Assembly: GCA_946405135.1 (NCBI GenBank)
Contig: CAMJGD010000002.1
Coordinates: 1 to 64,000 of the forward strand
Direction of reading: 5' to 3'
Source: an uncultured Clostridiaceae bacterium
Lineage (GTDB): Bacteria; Bacillota; Clostridia; Clostridiales; Clostridiaceae
DNA: 64,000 nucleotides
This document shows, in pieces, positions 53,582-63,347 of this stretch (positions are counted from its first letter, which is position 1; every line of letters begins with the position of its first letter). The position numbers were made by a program, and so were the translations under genes. The notes under the pieces are model-generated. The model did not search any database. It was not told the DNA's origin and saw only the letters and a list, made by a program, of their open reading frames with translations.

Positions 53582-54265
53582 TTATTTGCTTACATCTTTG
53601 GTAAGTTTACCTTCCCCATATAGTTTTTCCCAGTCCTTAACAAATTGCTCTACACTCCAATCTGTTAAAGGATGATGTATCATGGCATCAAGTATATCTG
53701 GACTTACTGTTACAGAATGAACCCCAGCTTTTGCAAGTTCATGGACCTGCTGCACATTTTTAAAGGAAGCTGCTAATACTTTAGCATGTAATCCATAACT
53801 GTTTATTTCATTTATTATATCTTTTACTACTTCCACTCCATTACCAGATATATTATCTATTCTATTTACATAAGGTGCTAAAAAATCTGCACCTGAAACT
53901 GCTGCCATAAGAGCTTGCTGGGAAGTAAATATTGCAGTAGCTGTAATATTAAATCCTTTGTCTTTAAGAATTCTTATAGCCTTTATTCCTTCAGGTATTA
54001 CAGGAATTTTAATATAAATATTTTCTCCTAAGTTAGCTTTAAGATATTCTGCTTCAGCAATAATATCTTCTGCCTTTAATCCAAGGGTTTGAACATGAAG
54101 CATATTTTCATCCCCTATAACCCTTCTAATATCTTTTAATAGGGGTAAAAAACTTCTTCCTTCTCTAGATACTATAGTTGGATTAGTAGTAACTCCTTTT
54201 ATTGGATATAAGTCTTTTGCCCTTTCTATGGCCTTAATATTGGCAGTATCAAGCATATAAATCAT
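53582..54265 (-). CDS. Transaldolase/fructose-6-phosphate aldolase-like
   Basis: A 227-residue protein of the small (TalC/FSA) transaldolase group. The Schiff-base lysine lies in IYIKIPVIPEG near 81; MLDTANIKAI at the start and TTNPTIV are typical, as is the C-terminal HPLTDWSVEQFVKDW. It transfers a dihydroxyacetone unit between sugar phosphates, or cleaves fructose 6-phosphate. The ATG at 54265 follows GGAGGG; an ATG five codons upstream overlaps it. Confidence 0.92.
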   Translation of the reverse strand: MIYMLDTANIKAIERAKDLYPIKGVTTNPTIVSREGRSFLPLLKDIRRVIGDENMLHVQTLGLKAEDIIAEAEYLKANLGENIYIKIPVIPEGIKAIRILKDKGFNITATAIFTSQQALMAAVSGADFLAPYVNRIDNISGNGVEVVKDIINEINSYGLHAKVLAASFKNVQQVHELAKAGVHSVTVSPDILDAMIHHPLTDWSVEQFVKDWEKLYGEGKLTKDVSK

Positions 54266-54414
54266 TATTTTTCCCTCCATTTTAACTTCATTAGTTATTA
54301 AATATTTTATATCATTACAAATTAGGTTAAATCCTTATCCTTCACTTAAAAGAACATTTTTATTTTAAATCTCATATTATAAATACATAAATAGGTTTAA
54401 AGGAAGGATAAGTA

Positions 54415-54900
54415 ATGTTAAACCCTATGTATAATAAGAGAGTAAAAGCTACAGCATTAATAAAAGGTGGTCCCCTAGCTCCTAAAATTAGAGGAATTGT
54501 ATATTTTAAAGATGTACCAAATGGTACGGAAGTTTGTGTTAATATTAGTGGATTACCTGAATATAAACCTGCCTCCAATGGTAAAAGTCCTATAGGTCCT
54601 CACGGTTTTCATATTCATGAATACGGAAGCTGCGATATAGGAGATCCAAAAGATCCATTTAAGGCTGCTGGCGCACATTGGAATCCTACTAATCAGCCTC
54701 ATGGAAATCATGCAGGGGATTTTCCTGTACTTTTTTCTAATCACGGTAAAGCTATGATGTGCTTCTTTACAGATAAATTTAAAGTTAAAGATATAATAGG
54801 AAAGTCTATAATAATTCATGAAAATCCAGATGATTATAGAACTCAACCCGCAGGAAATTCTGGAAAGAAATTAGCTTGTGGAGTAATAAAAGCAGTTTAG
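54415..54900 (+). CDS. sodC: Cu/Zn superoxide dismutase, without signal peptide
   Basis: A 161-residue Cu/Zn SOD. Metal ligands are in GFHIHEYGSC (two His), GAHWNP, HGNHAGDFP (His, His, Asp) and IIIHENPDDY. The disulfide Cys pair is GSC near 74 and LACG near 154. No signal peptide or lipobox is visible, so it should be cytosolic, unlike most bacterial SodC. It converts superoxide to peroxide, useful to an anaerobe during air exposure. The ATG follows GGAAGGA. It is a single gene with a terminator behind it. Confidence 0.93.
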   Translation: MLNPMYNKRVKATALIKGGPLAPKIRGIVYFKDVPNGTEVCVNISGLPEYKPASNGKSPIGPHGFHIHEYGSCDIGDPKDPFKAAGAHWNPTNQPHGNHAGDFPVLFSNHGKAMMCFFTDKFKVKDIIGKSIIIHENPDDYRTQPAGNSGKKLACGVIKAV

Positions 54901-55001
54901 GCATTTTCTTTAACATGAAATTTATTAAAAATGCTATCCTCTTATTTTTTCTATTTCAATTAGAAAAATCCTTCAATAAATTTAAAAATAATATTTATTA
55001 T

Positions 55002-55050
55002 AAAAAGGGCTTATATCTTAAATAAAATTTAAAATGAATACGCCCTTTTT
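55002..55050. terminator. Bidirectional terminator between sodC and MCP gene
   Basis: AAAAAGGGC and GCCCTTTTT pair around about 31 bases. T-runs lie on both sides; the genes converge here. Confidence 0.75.
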
Positions 55051-55080
55051 ATTTATATTTATATTGTATTTTAGATATTA

Positions 55081-57138
55081 CTATAATTTAAAGCGGTTCA
55101 TCTCTTTATCTATTTCCATAGCCATTTCTGAAAGTTTTTGAGATGCATTTGATACCTCTTTCATAAGAGCAGTTTGTTCTTCAGCAGAAGCAGCAACGCT
55201 TTGGGAACTTAAAGAGCTCTCCTCAAGTATTTTAACTATATTTTCAATAGATTCTACCATATTTTGGGAGCTTGCAGTTATCTCTTCAATAACAGCAGAA
55301 GCATCCTGCATTCTTGTGGAGATATCATCTACAGATGAAAGAATATGTTTAAAAGAATCTTCTGCATTATATACCATAGTAATACCATCTTTTACTGCTA
55401 CGGTTCCATCCTCCATAGCATTTACAGCACTTCCAATGTTTTCTCGTATATCATTTACAAGCTTATTTATTTCAGCTGTAGAATCTTTTGATTGTTCTGC
55501 AAGCTTTCTTACTTCTTCAGCTACCACTGCAAAACCCTTTCCATGTTCTCCTGCCCTTGCCGCCTCTATAGCCGCATTTAAGGCTAATAGATTTGTTTGT
55601 TCCGCTATATCATTTATAACCATAATAATGTTTCCTATCTTCCCTGATTTATTGCCTAAAATATCAATAATCTTTGATAGTGCATTAACTTTATCATCAA
55701 TATTCTTCATTTGATCTATAGCAGAATCTACTACATTATTTCCATCTTGAGCTTTTTTATAAGTATTCATAGATAAATCTGTTATATCCTGTATATTTCC
55801 GGATACATGTTCAATGCCTTGTGATATTTCTGATACCATTCTAGCAGACTCTTTCATAATATTTTCCTGCTTTTCAGAATTAGCAGCTATATCTTGAATA
55901 GATAATGCTATCTGATCCGCTGCAGCCTCTGTCTGTTGAGCTCCTGCCGTAAGTTGTTCAGAAGTAGCCGCCACATGTTCCACACTGTTAGATATATTAA
56001 ATATAAATTCTTTTAAATTTCTTGTCATAGCATTTAAATGACCTACCATTTGTCCTATCTCATCTGACAGATTTACCTCTATAGTCTTAGTTAAATCATT
56101 TTCTGATATAGCCATAGCAAGATTATTTACTTCTCTAATATTTTTAACAAGATAATTTGCAAATATAGTTATAAATATTATTACTGCAATAGAAAACACA
56201 ACTATAATTGCTACTAGAGTAATAAGAAGACTTCTTACTGGGGCTAAAAGTTCTTTTTCTGATATAGTAAGAGCTATTTTCCAACCGGTTTCTGGCATTT
56301 CACCATAATATATTCTGTTCTTTCCATTATCATCTTTAAATATAGTGTTTCCATTTTTTGAAGACATAATAATTTTACCAGCTTCTTTTAAGCTATTATT
56401 GTTATCTTCTGTTATTTTCATTTTCATTATTTTCCCTTTATCAGTATCCGCTATGTATGTACCCTGTTTGTCCAATAAAAATGCCTTCCCAGTTTCACCA
56501 ATTTTTATGTTAGCCACAGCAGTTTGGACTGTTGTAAGGTCTATATCTGCAGTAGTTACTCCCATAAAGTTTTTCTGTGAATCATAAAAAGGTACTGTTG
56601 TGGTTACCATAGTAATATTACTCATCTCATCAAAATAAGGATCTGACCATTCTACATCTTTTGATGTATTTTTACCTACCTTGTACCAGTCAGTATCAAA
56701 ATAATTGTATTTCTCATTACTATATTTATCTGTAAAAACGGTCTGTCCATTTTCTTTATAAGCATAAGGTCCAAAATACTTTACTTTAGAATTATACTTG
56801 TAGGGTTCAAACCATATCCCTGAGCCAAAAGTATTTTTATTTGTGCTTATAGCTCCTTTTAGTATTTCACCATATTGTTCTTGACTTATAGTATTTGTGG
56901 TTACCTGAGCAGATTTTGCTAAGGTCTTAGCAATCTCACTATGTTCAAACAAATTTTTCTCAATGCCATTTATAGCTAAATCAATCTGATTAGCCATTTT
57001 GCTTTCTATTTCTTTGTTAACAATAGTTTTTGCCTTTTGATAACTTATAAAACTCATTGTTGCCATAGACGCCAATATAATCGGTAGAAGTAACAATAAT
57101 ATCTTGGTTTTAATACTCCTTGAAGCACTAAATCTCAT
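55081..57138 (-). CDS. Methyl-accepting chemotaxis protein with dCache sensor
   Basis: A 685-residue chemoreceptor: first membrane helix about 12-32, extracellular double-Cache domain about 35-300 ([12 protein letters not shown] and [11 protein letters not shown] near 145-175; [15 protein letters not shown] near 220), second membrane helix about 303-330, HAMP to about 385, and MCP signalling domain with [20 protein letters not shown]. dCache domains bind amino acids, purines or organic acids; the canonical amino-acid motif is not fully present. GGAGCTGAAG precedes the ATG. Confidence 0.93.
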   Translation of the reverse strand: MRFSASRSIKTKILLLLLPIILASMATMSFISYQKAKTIVNKEIESKMANQIDLAINGIEKNLFEHSEIAKTLAKSAQVTTNTISQEQYGEILKGAISTNKNTFGSGIWFEPYKYNSKVKYFGPYAYKENGQTVFTDKYSNEKYNYFDTDWYKVGKNTSKDVEWSDPYFDEMSNITMVTTTVPFYDSQKNFMGVTTADIDLTTVQTAVANIKIGETGKAFLLDKQGTYIADTDKGKIMKMKITEDNNNSLKEAGKIIMSSKNGNTIFKDDNGKNRIYYGEMPETGWKIALTISEKELLAPVRSLLITLVAIIVVFSIAVIIFITIFANYLVKNIREVNNLAMAISENDLTKTIEVNLSDEIGQMVGHLNAMTRNLKEFIFNISNSVEHVAATSEQLTAGAQQTEAAADQIALSIQDIAANSEKQENIMKESARMVSEISQGIEHVSGNIQDITDLSMNTYKKAQDGNNVVDSAIDQMKNIDDKVNALSKIIDILGNKSGKIGNIIMVINDIAEQTNLLALNAAIEAARAGEHGKGFAVVAEEVRKLAEQSKDSTAEINKLVNDIRENIGSAVNAMEDGTVAVKDGITMVYNAEDSFKHILSSVDDISTRMQDASAVIEEITASSQNMVESIENIVKILEESSLSSQSVAASAEEQTALMKEVSNASQKLSEMAMEIDKEMNRFKL

Positions 57139-57287
57139 TTTACTTCAGCTCCCTTAAAATCATAATAAATATCGACACTTTTTGATATTTAATATTATAA
57201 TAATACAAAATTATTTGTTTATAAAGATAAATTCACTAAATTTATATAATTATTTTTAATTTATGTATTTTAATACATGATTTAGTA

Positions 57288-57788
57288 TTATGCCTTTATT
57301 AATTTTTCAAAACAATAAAACTTACCCTTTCTAAAATTTACAGTCCCTCTTTGCTCGTATCCATTATTAGAATACAAACTGCAAGCAGCCTTATTTTGTG
57401 TAAATGCATCTAATCGTATAGAATCATAATTGTTTTTTCTGGCATAATCTTCTGCAAACTCTAGCAATATTCGTGCAATACCTTTACCTTGATATTTTGG
57501 ATCTACACATAATCTATGTATTATTAGCTGTTTACCTAAATTGTACTTCCAATCTATAGTACTATACTCTTCTGCTTGATCTTCATTTAAAGTTACAATT
57601 GCTTTAATTATTTTTTCATCTACATAAATATATAAATTTCTCTTATTTATATCTTCTAGTATAATATCTTCATCCGGATACATATCATCCCACTGATCTA
57701 ATCCTTTTAATTTCATATTATCTATGACAGCTTTTAATATTTTCATTATTTCTAGTTTATAATTAAGATTAGCTGCTTTTATAATCAT
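57288..57788 (-). CDS. GNAT family N-acetyltransferase
   Basis: A 166-residue acetyltransferase. The acetyl-CoA loop is VDPKYQGKGIARILLEFAED near 98, and the motif B region (YDSIRLDAFTQNKAACSLYS) and ...NGYEQRG follow. Substrate unknown. GAGGTG precedes the ATG at a normal distance. Confidence 0.9.
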   Translation of the reverse strand: MIIKAANLNYKLEIMKILKAVIDNMKLKGLDQWDDMYPDEDIILEDINKRNLYIYVDEKIIKAIVTLNEDQAEEYSTIDWKYNLGKQLIIHRLCVDPKYQGKGIARILLEFAEDYARKNNYDSIRLDAFTQNKAACSLYSNNGYEQRGTVNFRKGKFYCFEKLIKA

Positions 57789-57967
57789 GTAAATACACCT
57801 CTTTTTCTAAATTCTAAATTTTTATATAATTTATATTTTATATTATATGCTTTCATTAATTTTTAAAAATTTGTTAATAAACTATTCATTTTATGTATTT
57901 TATGTTAAAATATAATTAACGCAATTCATAATGTAAATTTATAATTATTTTTTAAGGGGGCATAACT

Positions 57968-58228
57968 ATGTACAACGAAAATGAAAACTTTTCAAACTTA
58001 GACAAACCTATGACTTTAGGTGATTGGGTTGTAACTTTAATTTTAACTGCAATTCCTATTGCAAATATAGTACTTCTATTTGTATGGGGTTTTAGCAGCA
58101 ATACAAATACAAGTAAAAAGAATTGGGCAAGAGCTACACTAATATTCTTTGCAGTTGGTATTGCTGTTTGGGTATTATTCCTAGGTTCTATGGTAGGTTC
58201 AATTATATCTAACTCTCAAAATCTATAA
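57968..58228 (+). CDS. Small two-helix membrane protein
   Basis: An 86-residue protein with two hydrophobic helices (about 20-45 and 58-80) joined by a polar loop (SSNTNTSKKNWARA). The pattern GDWVVTLILTAIPIANIVLL and KKNWARATLIF is shared by a common small-membrane-protein group of Gram-positive bacteria with no known function. GGGGG precedes the ATG by seven bases. A terminator follows. Confidence 0.8.
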   Translation: MYNENENFSNLDKPMTLGDWVVTLILTAIPIANIVLLFVWGFSSNTNTSKKNWARATLIFFAVGIAVWVLFLGSMVGSIISNSQNL

Positions 58229-58260
58229 CCCTTGGAATTGATAAAGAAAAATTACAAATG

Positions 58261-58313
58261 AAAAAGTGCTTGGTACTTCAAAATTATAACTTATGAAGTA
58301 TCAAGCATTTTCT
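58261..58313. terminator. Bidirectional terminator
   Basis: AAGTGCTTGGTACTTCA pairs with TGAAGTATCAAGCATTT (two mismatches or G-U) around 13 bases. It separates the convergent small membrane protein and aldo-keto reductase genes, and T-runs occur on both strands. Confidence 0.85.
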
Positions 58314-58314
58314 A

Positions 58315-59232
58315 TTATGGTAGTTTATTTCCTGCAGCTCTATATATTTCATACCATTCCTGTCTTGTAAGTACAACCTCTGAAGCTTTACAAATATCCT
58401 TAAGGCGCTTTACATTAGTTGTGCCAACTATTGGCTGAATTTTAGCAGGATGCCTTAAAATCCATGCTACTGCTATTGCTGTATTAGGTACATTTTTATC
58501 AGCTGCTATTTCATTTATTTTTTCATTTAACTCTGGAAACTTATCATTATCTAAAAATACTCCTTCAAAAAATCCGAACTGGAAAGGTGACCATGCTTGA
58601 ATTGTAATATCCTTTAATCGACAATATTCTAAAATACTTCCATCTCTATCAATAGATGAATTGACTTTCATATTAACATTTAACCCAGAATCTATCATTC
58701 CAGTATTAGTTACACTTAGCTGCAGTTGGTTTATTATAAGCTTATGATTTAAATATTTGCTAAGTAATTCAATTTGCATAGAACTTTGGTTACTAACTCC
58801 AAAATATCTAACTTTACCACTTTTATGAAGTATAGAAAAAGCTTCAGCAACTTCTTCAGGTTCCATTAATGTATCAGGACGATGTAACAATAATACATCT
58901 ATGTAATCTGTTTTTAGTCTTTTTAAACTGCCATCTACAGAATTTAAAATATGTTCTTTTGAAAAATCATAATATCCTTGTCTAATGCCACATTTTGTCT
59001 GAATTATTAGTTTTTCTCTAATTCTAGGACTCATATCAATAGCTTGAGCAAAAATCTCTTCAGATTTTCCTCCAGCATAAATATCAGCATGATCAAAAAA
59101 ATTAATTCCTTCTTCTAAAGCAGTACTTATAAGCATAGATGCTTCACTTTTAGAAAGCTCTGCAATTCTCATACATCCAAGAGAGATTTCAGAAGCACTA
59201 ATTTCACCCTTTGCAATGCTAATCTTTTTCAT
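58315..59232 (-). CDS. Aldo-keto reductase
   Basis: A 305-residue NAD(P)H-dependent reductase. FFDHADIYAGGKSEE holds the catalytic Asp and Tyr, the Lys is in IIQTKCG near 79 and LLHRPD the His near 115; the C-terminal phosphate-binding loop is IQPIVGTTNVKRLKDI. It is like E. coli YdhF/YccK-group enzymes. Substrate unknown. The ATG at 59232 follows GAGGTG. Confidence 0.92.
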   Translation of the reverse strand: MKKISIAKGEISASEISLGCMRIAELSKSEASMLISTALEEGINFFDHADIYAGGKSEEIFAQAIDMSPRIREKLIIQTKCGIRQGYYDFSKEHILNSVDGSLKRLKTDYIDVLLLHRPDTLMEPEEVAEAFSILHKSGKVRYFGVSNQSSMQIELLSKYLNHKLIINQLQLSVTNTGMIDSGLNVNMKVNSSIDRDGSILEYCRLKDITIQAWSPFQFGFFEGVFLDNDKFPELNEKINEIAADKNVPNTAIAVAWILRHPAKIQPIVGTTNVKRLKDICKASEVVLTRQEWYEIYRAAGNKLP

Positions 59233-59480
59233 CAAAAACACCTCTTTTTTAATATTCTATTATATCTAAATATATTTATTCTGCGAACTTATAATTATAC
59301 CTTCTTAATTCATATAACTATTCTAATAAATTTAGTACTTTGGAGAAATATACAAATTTTTATATAAGCAAATTTCTTAAATTTCTCTATACACCATGGA
59401 ATTTAATTAATTATAATACTATAATGTATTTATATACTTTACAAAGTCTTATAGCTAAAGGTAAAGAGAGGTTGTTTTTT

Positions 59481-60053
59481 ATGGATAACAAAGATGATAG
59501 AATTGTAGATTTTAATGAACTCAAAAATAAAGCCAGAGAAAAAGATATAGATAAATTTGAACAATACATATATAGTTTATATTATTCTTTTACTCAAGGC
59601 GAAATGAATATGGCAGATTTTAGTACAAAAATAAATGAGTATATGCAAGAGAACAATATTTCCTACGAAAAACTATTTAATATTCAAAAAGAGATGATGA
59701 AAAGATATGGCTTCAATATAGAAGATTTAGAAACTGAAATGAAAAATTTTGGTATAGAAGTATCTCCTAAAAAACTAGACGAAAATTATGAAACTATGAA
59801 AAAAGCGCTAGGATTTCAAGAAAAATATAAAGATAGAATTTCTTCAAAACTTATGACTTCTTATACAATTAAAAACTCTCTAAATAATCTAGAAGTCCTG
59901 CTTCAAGATGAAAATGTAATATTGAAAAGTACAGGGAAAGTAAATCTTCAAGATAATGAATTGAATGAATTTCTATATTCCTATAAAAAATTGTTAGAAG
60001 ATAAAAATCTTAATATATCCATCTTTGAAGATGTAAAGACTTATGAATACTAA
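59481..60053 (+). CDS. DUF3867 protein
   Basis: A 190-residue soluble, acidic, helical protein matching DUF3867, a clostridial family of unknown function (DDRIVDFNELKNKAREKDID near the start, then IYSLYYSFTQGEMNMADFS). I chose ATG 59481, preceded by AGAGAGG; a longer upstream frame lacks a ribosome site and reads as intergenic sequence. A strong terminator follows. Confidence 0.8.
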   Translation: MDNKDDRIVDFNELKNKAREKDIDKFEQYIYSLYYSFTQGEMNMADFSTKINEYMQENNISYEKLFNIQKEMMKRYGFNIEDLETEMKNFGIEVSPKKLDENYETMKKALGFQEKYKDRISSKLMTSYTIKNSLNNLEVLLQDENVILKSTGKVNLQDNELNEFLYSYKKLLEDKNLNISIFEDVKTYEY

Positions 60054-60126
60054 TATTTTTTAGCTGGACTTGTTTTTTAAAGGCACTTTTAGTTAAAAAT
60101 TTTTGCCTTGCAGTTTCAAGAATATA

Positions 60127-60173
60127 AAAATGGTTGCACATAATGAACAAGATTCCATTGTGCGCAACCATTT
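60127..60173. terminator. Bidirectional terminator between DUF3867 and YdcF-like genes
   Basis: AATGGTTGC and GCAACCATT form a stem, extended by ACATAATG/CATTGTGC pairs. T-runs flank it on both strands. Confidence 0.88.
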
Positions 60174-60226
60174 TATATTCACCCTTTTAGACAGTTTCTT
60201 TGTACTTTGAAATAAAATACTATAAT

Positions 60227-61048
60227 TTAAATATTAACATTTTTATTCCTTTTAATTATGTATTCACTATAAAATTTTAATAAATAATCATAGGCAGATA
60301 GCACCTCTTTGGGTATATCTACATGAAGTATATATCCTTTGCCTTTAGGACCATAACCATCTTTATCATCCCTTAGTCTTGGAACTTCCCCCATAACTAG
60401 TGATAAAAATCTATCTATATCCCATAATCCATCTATTTCATCTGATGTAAATGAAAGTACTCCTGCAGACTCTTTTATAAATGGTATAAAAGCAGAATAA
60501 TTTATGAAAATCACATCTTCTTGTGACCATTCCTTTAAAAAGGAATAATAAGTCCTAATCTGCATAGTTGGATCCTGCATCAAAATAACTGATTTAGGTT
60601 TTTTATGCTTATCTTTTATGACTTTCAGTGCTTCCTTTGCATTAGAGCCGCAGTTTGTTGATTGATTTTCTATAATTATATCTTTTTCACTAATTCCCTG
60701 ATAACTAACTAGAATATCTTTTAATATATCTGCTTCTGATCTGTCTGCTGTTTCTATGCACTTATACAGATAATGTTTTTTTATATTATCTCTTAAATAC
60801 TTTGTAGAATGCCCTATACCCCCGACTATCATTATCTCTTTGGCAATACCGCTTTTATAAGCCTTGGCAGCTTGTTCTGCTATAAACGGAATGCTATTTC
60901 CTAGTAGAATTAATAAATCTACTTGATTAATTTTAAATTTTGCTTTTAATTCTCTTTGTGATAATTCAATCAAATCTCTTGCTGATAAAAATGAAATTAT
61001 TGTATTGAAATGTTTAACCTGTTCATTAGTTATGTCAATTTTATCCAT
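60227..61048 (-). CDS. YdcF/DUF218 family protein
   Basis: A 273-residue protein with the DUF218 core: DLLILLGNSIPFIAEQAAKAY near 44, KEIMIVGGIGHST near 72 and ENQSTNCGSNAKEAL near 127. E. coli YdcF binds S-adenosylmethionine; other members act in cell-wall or antibiotic-resistance functions. No signal peptide or membrane helix is present, so it should be cytosolic. AGGAGG precedes the ATG by six bases. The family is confident; the function is not. Confidence 0.85.
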   Translation of the reverse strand: MDKIDITNEQVKHFNTIISFLSARDLIELSQRELKAKFKINQVDLLILLGNSIPFIAEQAAKAYKSGIAKEIMIVGGIGHSTKYLRDNIKKHYLYKCIETADRSEADILKDILVSYQGISEKDIIIENQSTNCGSNAKEALKVIKDKHKKPKSVILMQDPTMQIRTYYSFLKEWSQEDVIFINYSAFIPFIKESAGVLSFTSDEIDGLWDIDRFLSLVMGEVPRLRDDKDGYGPKGKGYILHVDIPKEVLSAYDYLLKFYSEYIIKRNKNVNI

Positions 61049-61169
61049 CGCATTTCCTCCTATAAGAGCTTATAAAAATTACTGTAAAGTAAGTAATGGC
61101 GGCACATCGCTTTTGAAGCTTGGTCTACTATACTGATAGGTATATGGCAGAAAAGCTAAAATTAGTTCC

Positions 61170-61491
61170 TGTCACCATTAAAAGTTGATAAAATATTATT
61201 CCATTTTTTTGAAACAATGTATAATACAGCATCAACTTTTATTTGTGACATAAATTAGGACATGTACTACTATCATTAAGATCCTATATATGAGTATCAA
61301 CTTTTATTTGTGACAGGATTATAATCTCACTAACTTTTACTCCATACCATTATCTAACATCAACTTTTGTTTGTAACATAAATAAAGTGCTTTGCCGTAT
61401 ATAATACTGACTACTTATCATTTCAAATTTTACTTATAAAATCAGATTCATTATTTGCTATACCTGTCCATCAACTTTTATTTGTGACATA
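61170..61491. repeat. Interspersed 20-21-bp repeats, one inverted and four direct
   Basis: ATCAACTTTTATTTGTGACA occurs at 61231, 61296 and 61470; a copy with two changes (GTTTGTAACA) lies at 61359. An inverted copy, TGTCACCATTAAAAGTTGAT, lies at 61170-61189. Start-to-start distances are 65, 63 and 111 bases. Multiple short end-repeats of this sort are typical of IS21-family termini, so this may be the joined ends of an element that lost its genes. No gene is seen from 61049 to 61595. Confidence 0.7.
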
Positions 61492-61595
61492 AACTTAAAT
61501 TCGTAAACATACTATATATGTACACTAGTACCAGGACAAGCAGCAGCCACTGCTTTCCTTAAAAAAGTTTATCTTTTAAATATAATAACATTTAC

Positions 61596-62282
61596 CTAAG
61601 GTACTGGACAATATAAATCTGATTTCATGGGTACAATACTAAATCCTGATCTTAAGCAATAGCTTTGTATAGTCTCCACATACCATTCACTAGCTCTAGG
61701 ATCAATGATGATGCTATCTATGAACTCAATAGGATTTATTTTTAAATTTATATGTTCACAGTTTTCATATCTTTTACCTAAACACTCTTCATTATTTATC
61801 ACAATTAGTCTAACTTCATTCTCATGTTTAAATGCATAACGTTTAAGCAAACCTTCAGCAAAAGTTTTTTTTGGATCTTTAATATTCTCTAAAGCTAAAT
61901 ATGCTTGCTTTAAATCACTATAATAAATTACAGGTGAAAGCATTCCAAATTTGACATTACTTATTAGATTAAATTTTGAAGCAGCAGTTTCAATTAGTAT
62001 CCCTTCTTTGCTGGGTGAATAAATTTTCCACAGAGCATCGGATACACCTTCAAGACTCCAGCATTGTCCATACAAATCCTTATTTGAATTAAATTCTTTT
62101 TTAGATAATTCTTTAGTAAACTTGCTTATAGGTAATTCCCACTCATCTTCCCAATATTTAATACTAGTAAGATAGGTCTCTCCTTTTTCAATCATATGCA
62201 TAAATTGACTTAAAGGCATATATCTATAAAGTTTTGTTTCAGCTTTTAATTTATCATCAAGAATTAAACCACTTCTCCCCAT
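61596..62282 (-). CDS. DUF2971 protein
   Basis: A 228-residue protein of the DUF2971 family: LYRYMPLSQFMHMIEKGETY at the start, CWSLEGVSDALWKIYSPSKEG near 80 and the later FKHENEVRLIV (KHxxxEVR motif). It is common near toxin and defence loci, but its function is unknown; some authors relate it to ADP-ribosyltransferase-like folds. I chose ATG 62282 after AAAGGGTG; a GTG six codons upstream overlaps this site. Confidence 0.8.
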   Translation of the reverse strand: MGRSGLILDDKLKAETKLYRYMPLSQFMHMIEKGETYLTSIKYWEDEWELPISKFTKELSKKEFNSNKDLYGQCWSLEGVSDALWKIYSPSKEGILIETAASKFNLISNVKFGMLSPVIYYSDLKQAYLALENIKDPKKTFAEGLLKRYAFKHENEVRLIVINNEECLGKRYENCEHINLKINPIEFIDSIIIDPRASEWYVETIQSYCLRSGFSIVPMKSDLYCPVP

Positions 62283-62378
62283 TGCTTGGCACCCTTTCAC
62301 ATTCTATAAAATATTCTTTGATGAAGAAAGATTACTTTTTCAGCTTACCCAAATAAATTCAATTTTATCCTTTAAAAT

Positions 62379-62416
62379 AAAAATTCCACCATAAAACTTA
62401 TGGTAGAATTTTTTTA
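62379..62416. terminator. Terminator downstream of the DUF5714 gene
   Basis: AAATTCCACCATAA and TTATGGTAGAATTT pair around four bases with T-runs on both strands. It lies just past the DUF5714 stop. Confidence 0.85.
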
Positions 62417-62419
62417 AAT

Positions 62420-63118
62420 CTATTTATTATAAAATGTACAACTTTCTTTTAAACATTGAGAATTAAAATTGCTAAATTCACACTTTATTATATCTGTTTC
62501 CAAATCAATTTTAAAATTTTCTTCTAAAAATTTTGCAGCTTCTTCTATAGCTAAAAAGCTATCCCTTTTGCAGCATCTAGGGCCACCGTTTTCTGCAATG
62601 GATTTTAAACTTTGTGAAGTCATAAGATTACTCATCTTCCATTCTTCTTTAGAAAGAGGAGTGGCGCCAGTTATTATGCTTATAAATATACCTGTCCCCA
62701 CTGCTGCCCCACAGTTTCCATAAAATCCGCAAAATCCGCCTAATACATTTTTAGCCCTTTTTTCTGCTTCATCTATTTTATCAATTATCAACTTATTCTC
62801 TCCAATGGAATTATAATAAGCAGTAATTAAAACTGCTGGTACTAAAAAGTGATGCTCTGGCCCATGCATCTTAATAGATGGATGCTTCATTAAATCTATT
62901 GCCATGCGAAATGGATTTTTTGAGTCACATTTTGTACAATAGGCTTTTATAATTTCATAAGCTCCTTTTGAATGACAAATATCACAAATATAATGTCCAT
63001 TTTTGCATGCAGCATGAGATAATTTCTTTTCGCCACAATAATGACATTCATATTCTTTCATATCTTCTAAGTAGATTAAATCTTCACCGCATATTAAACA
63101 ATTACTCTTATGCTCCAT
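62420..63118 (-). CDS. DUF5714 zinc-finger protein
   Basis: A 232-residue Cys-rich protein. The first 65 residues hold four CxxC-like pairs (CLIC, CHYC, CDIC, CTKC), probably two or more zinc ribbons. The remainder (about 70-232) carries further Cys (GGFCGFYGNCGAAVG, PRCCKRDS, CLKESC) and matches DUF5714, which is found alone or fused to methyltransferases and radical SAM proteins. It could bind metal clusters. AAGGAGG precedes the ATG. Confidence 0.8.
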   Translation of the reverse strand: MEHKSNCLICGEDLIYLEDMKEYECHYCGEKKLSHAACKNGHYICDICHSKGAYEIIKAYCTKCDSKNPFRMAIDLMKHPSIKMHGPEHHFLVPAVLITAYYNSIGENKLIIDKIDEAEKRAKNVLGGFCGFYGNCGAAVGTGIFISIITGATPLSKEEWKMSNLMTSQSLKSIAENGGPRCCKRDSFLAIEEAAKFLEENFKIDLETDIIKCEFSNFNSQCLKESCTFYNK

Positions 63119-63254
63119 AGCTTCCTCCTTAATTTAATTAATACTTACAATACTCTCAATGAGTTATAAAAACTTTCAGTATTTTATATTATAGTATCTC
63201 ATATACTGTTTTACTATGCTATAGAATTTTTATAAAAACATTTAGTTAAGGGCA

Positions 63255-63298
63255 AAAAAGAAAACTGTGTTAAAATATAATTTCTACCTTAACACAGT
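63255..63298 (-). terminator. Terminator of the right-edge permease gene
   Basis: ACTGTGTTA and TAACACAGT pair around 17 bases; on the minus strand TTTTCTTTTTT follows. It is about 50 bases after the permease stop. Confidence 0.8.
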
Positions 63299-63347
63299 CT
63301 CTAATAGGTTATTTAAATTTAAATAGGATTAATGTCACAAGATTATA

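Noticed and set aside
54553..54846. 97-codon minus-strand frame opposite sodC
   Set aside because: Antisense shadow; sodC has full motif support.
61170..61491. CRISPR array
   Set aside because: The repeats are spaced unevenly, one is inverted, they vary in sequence and no cas gene is in the window.
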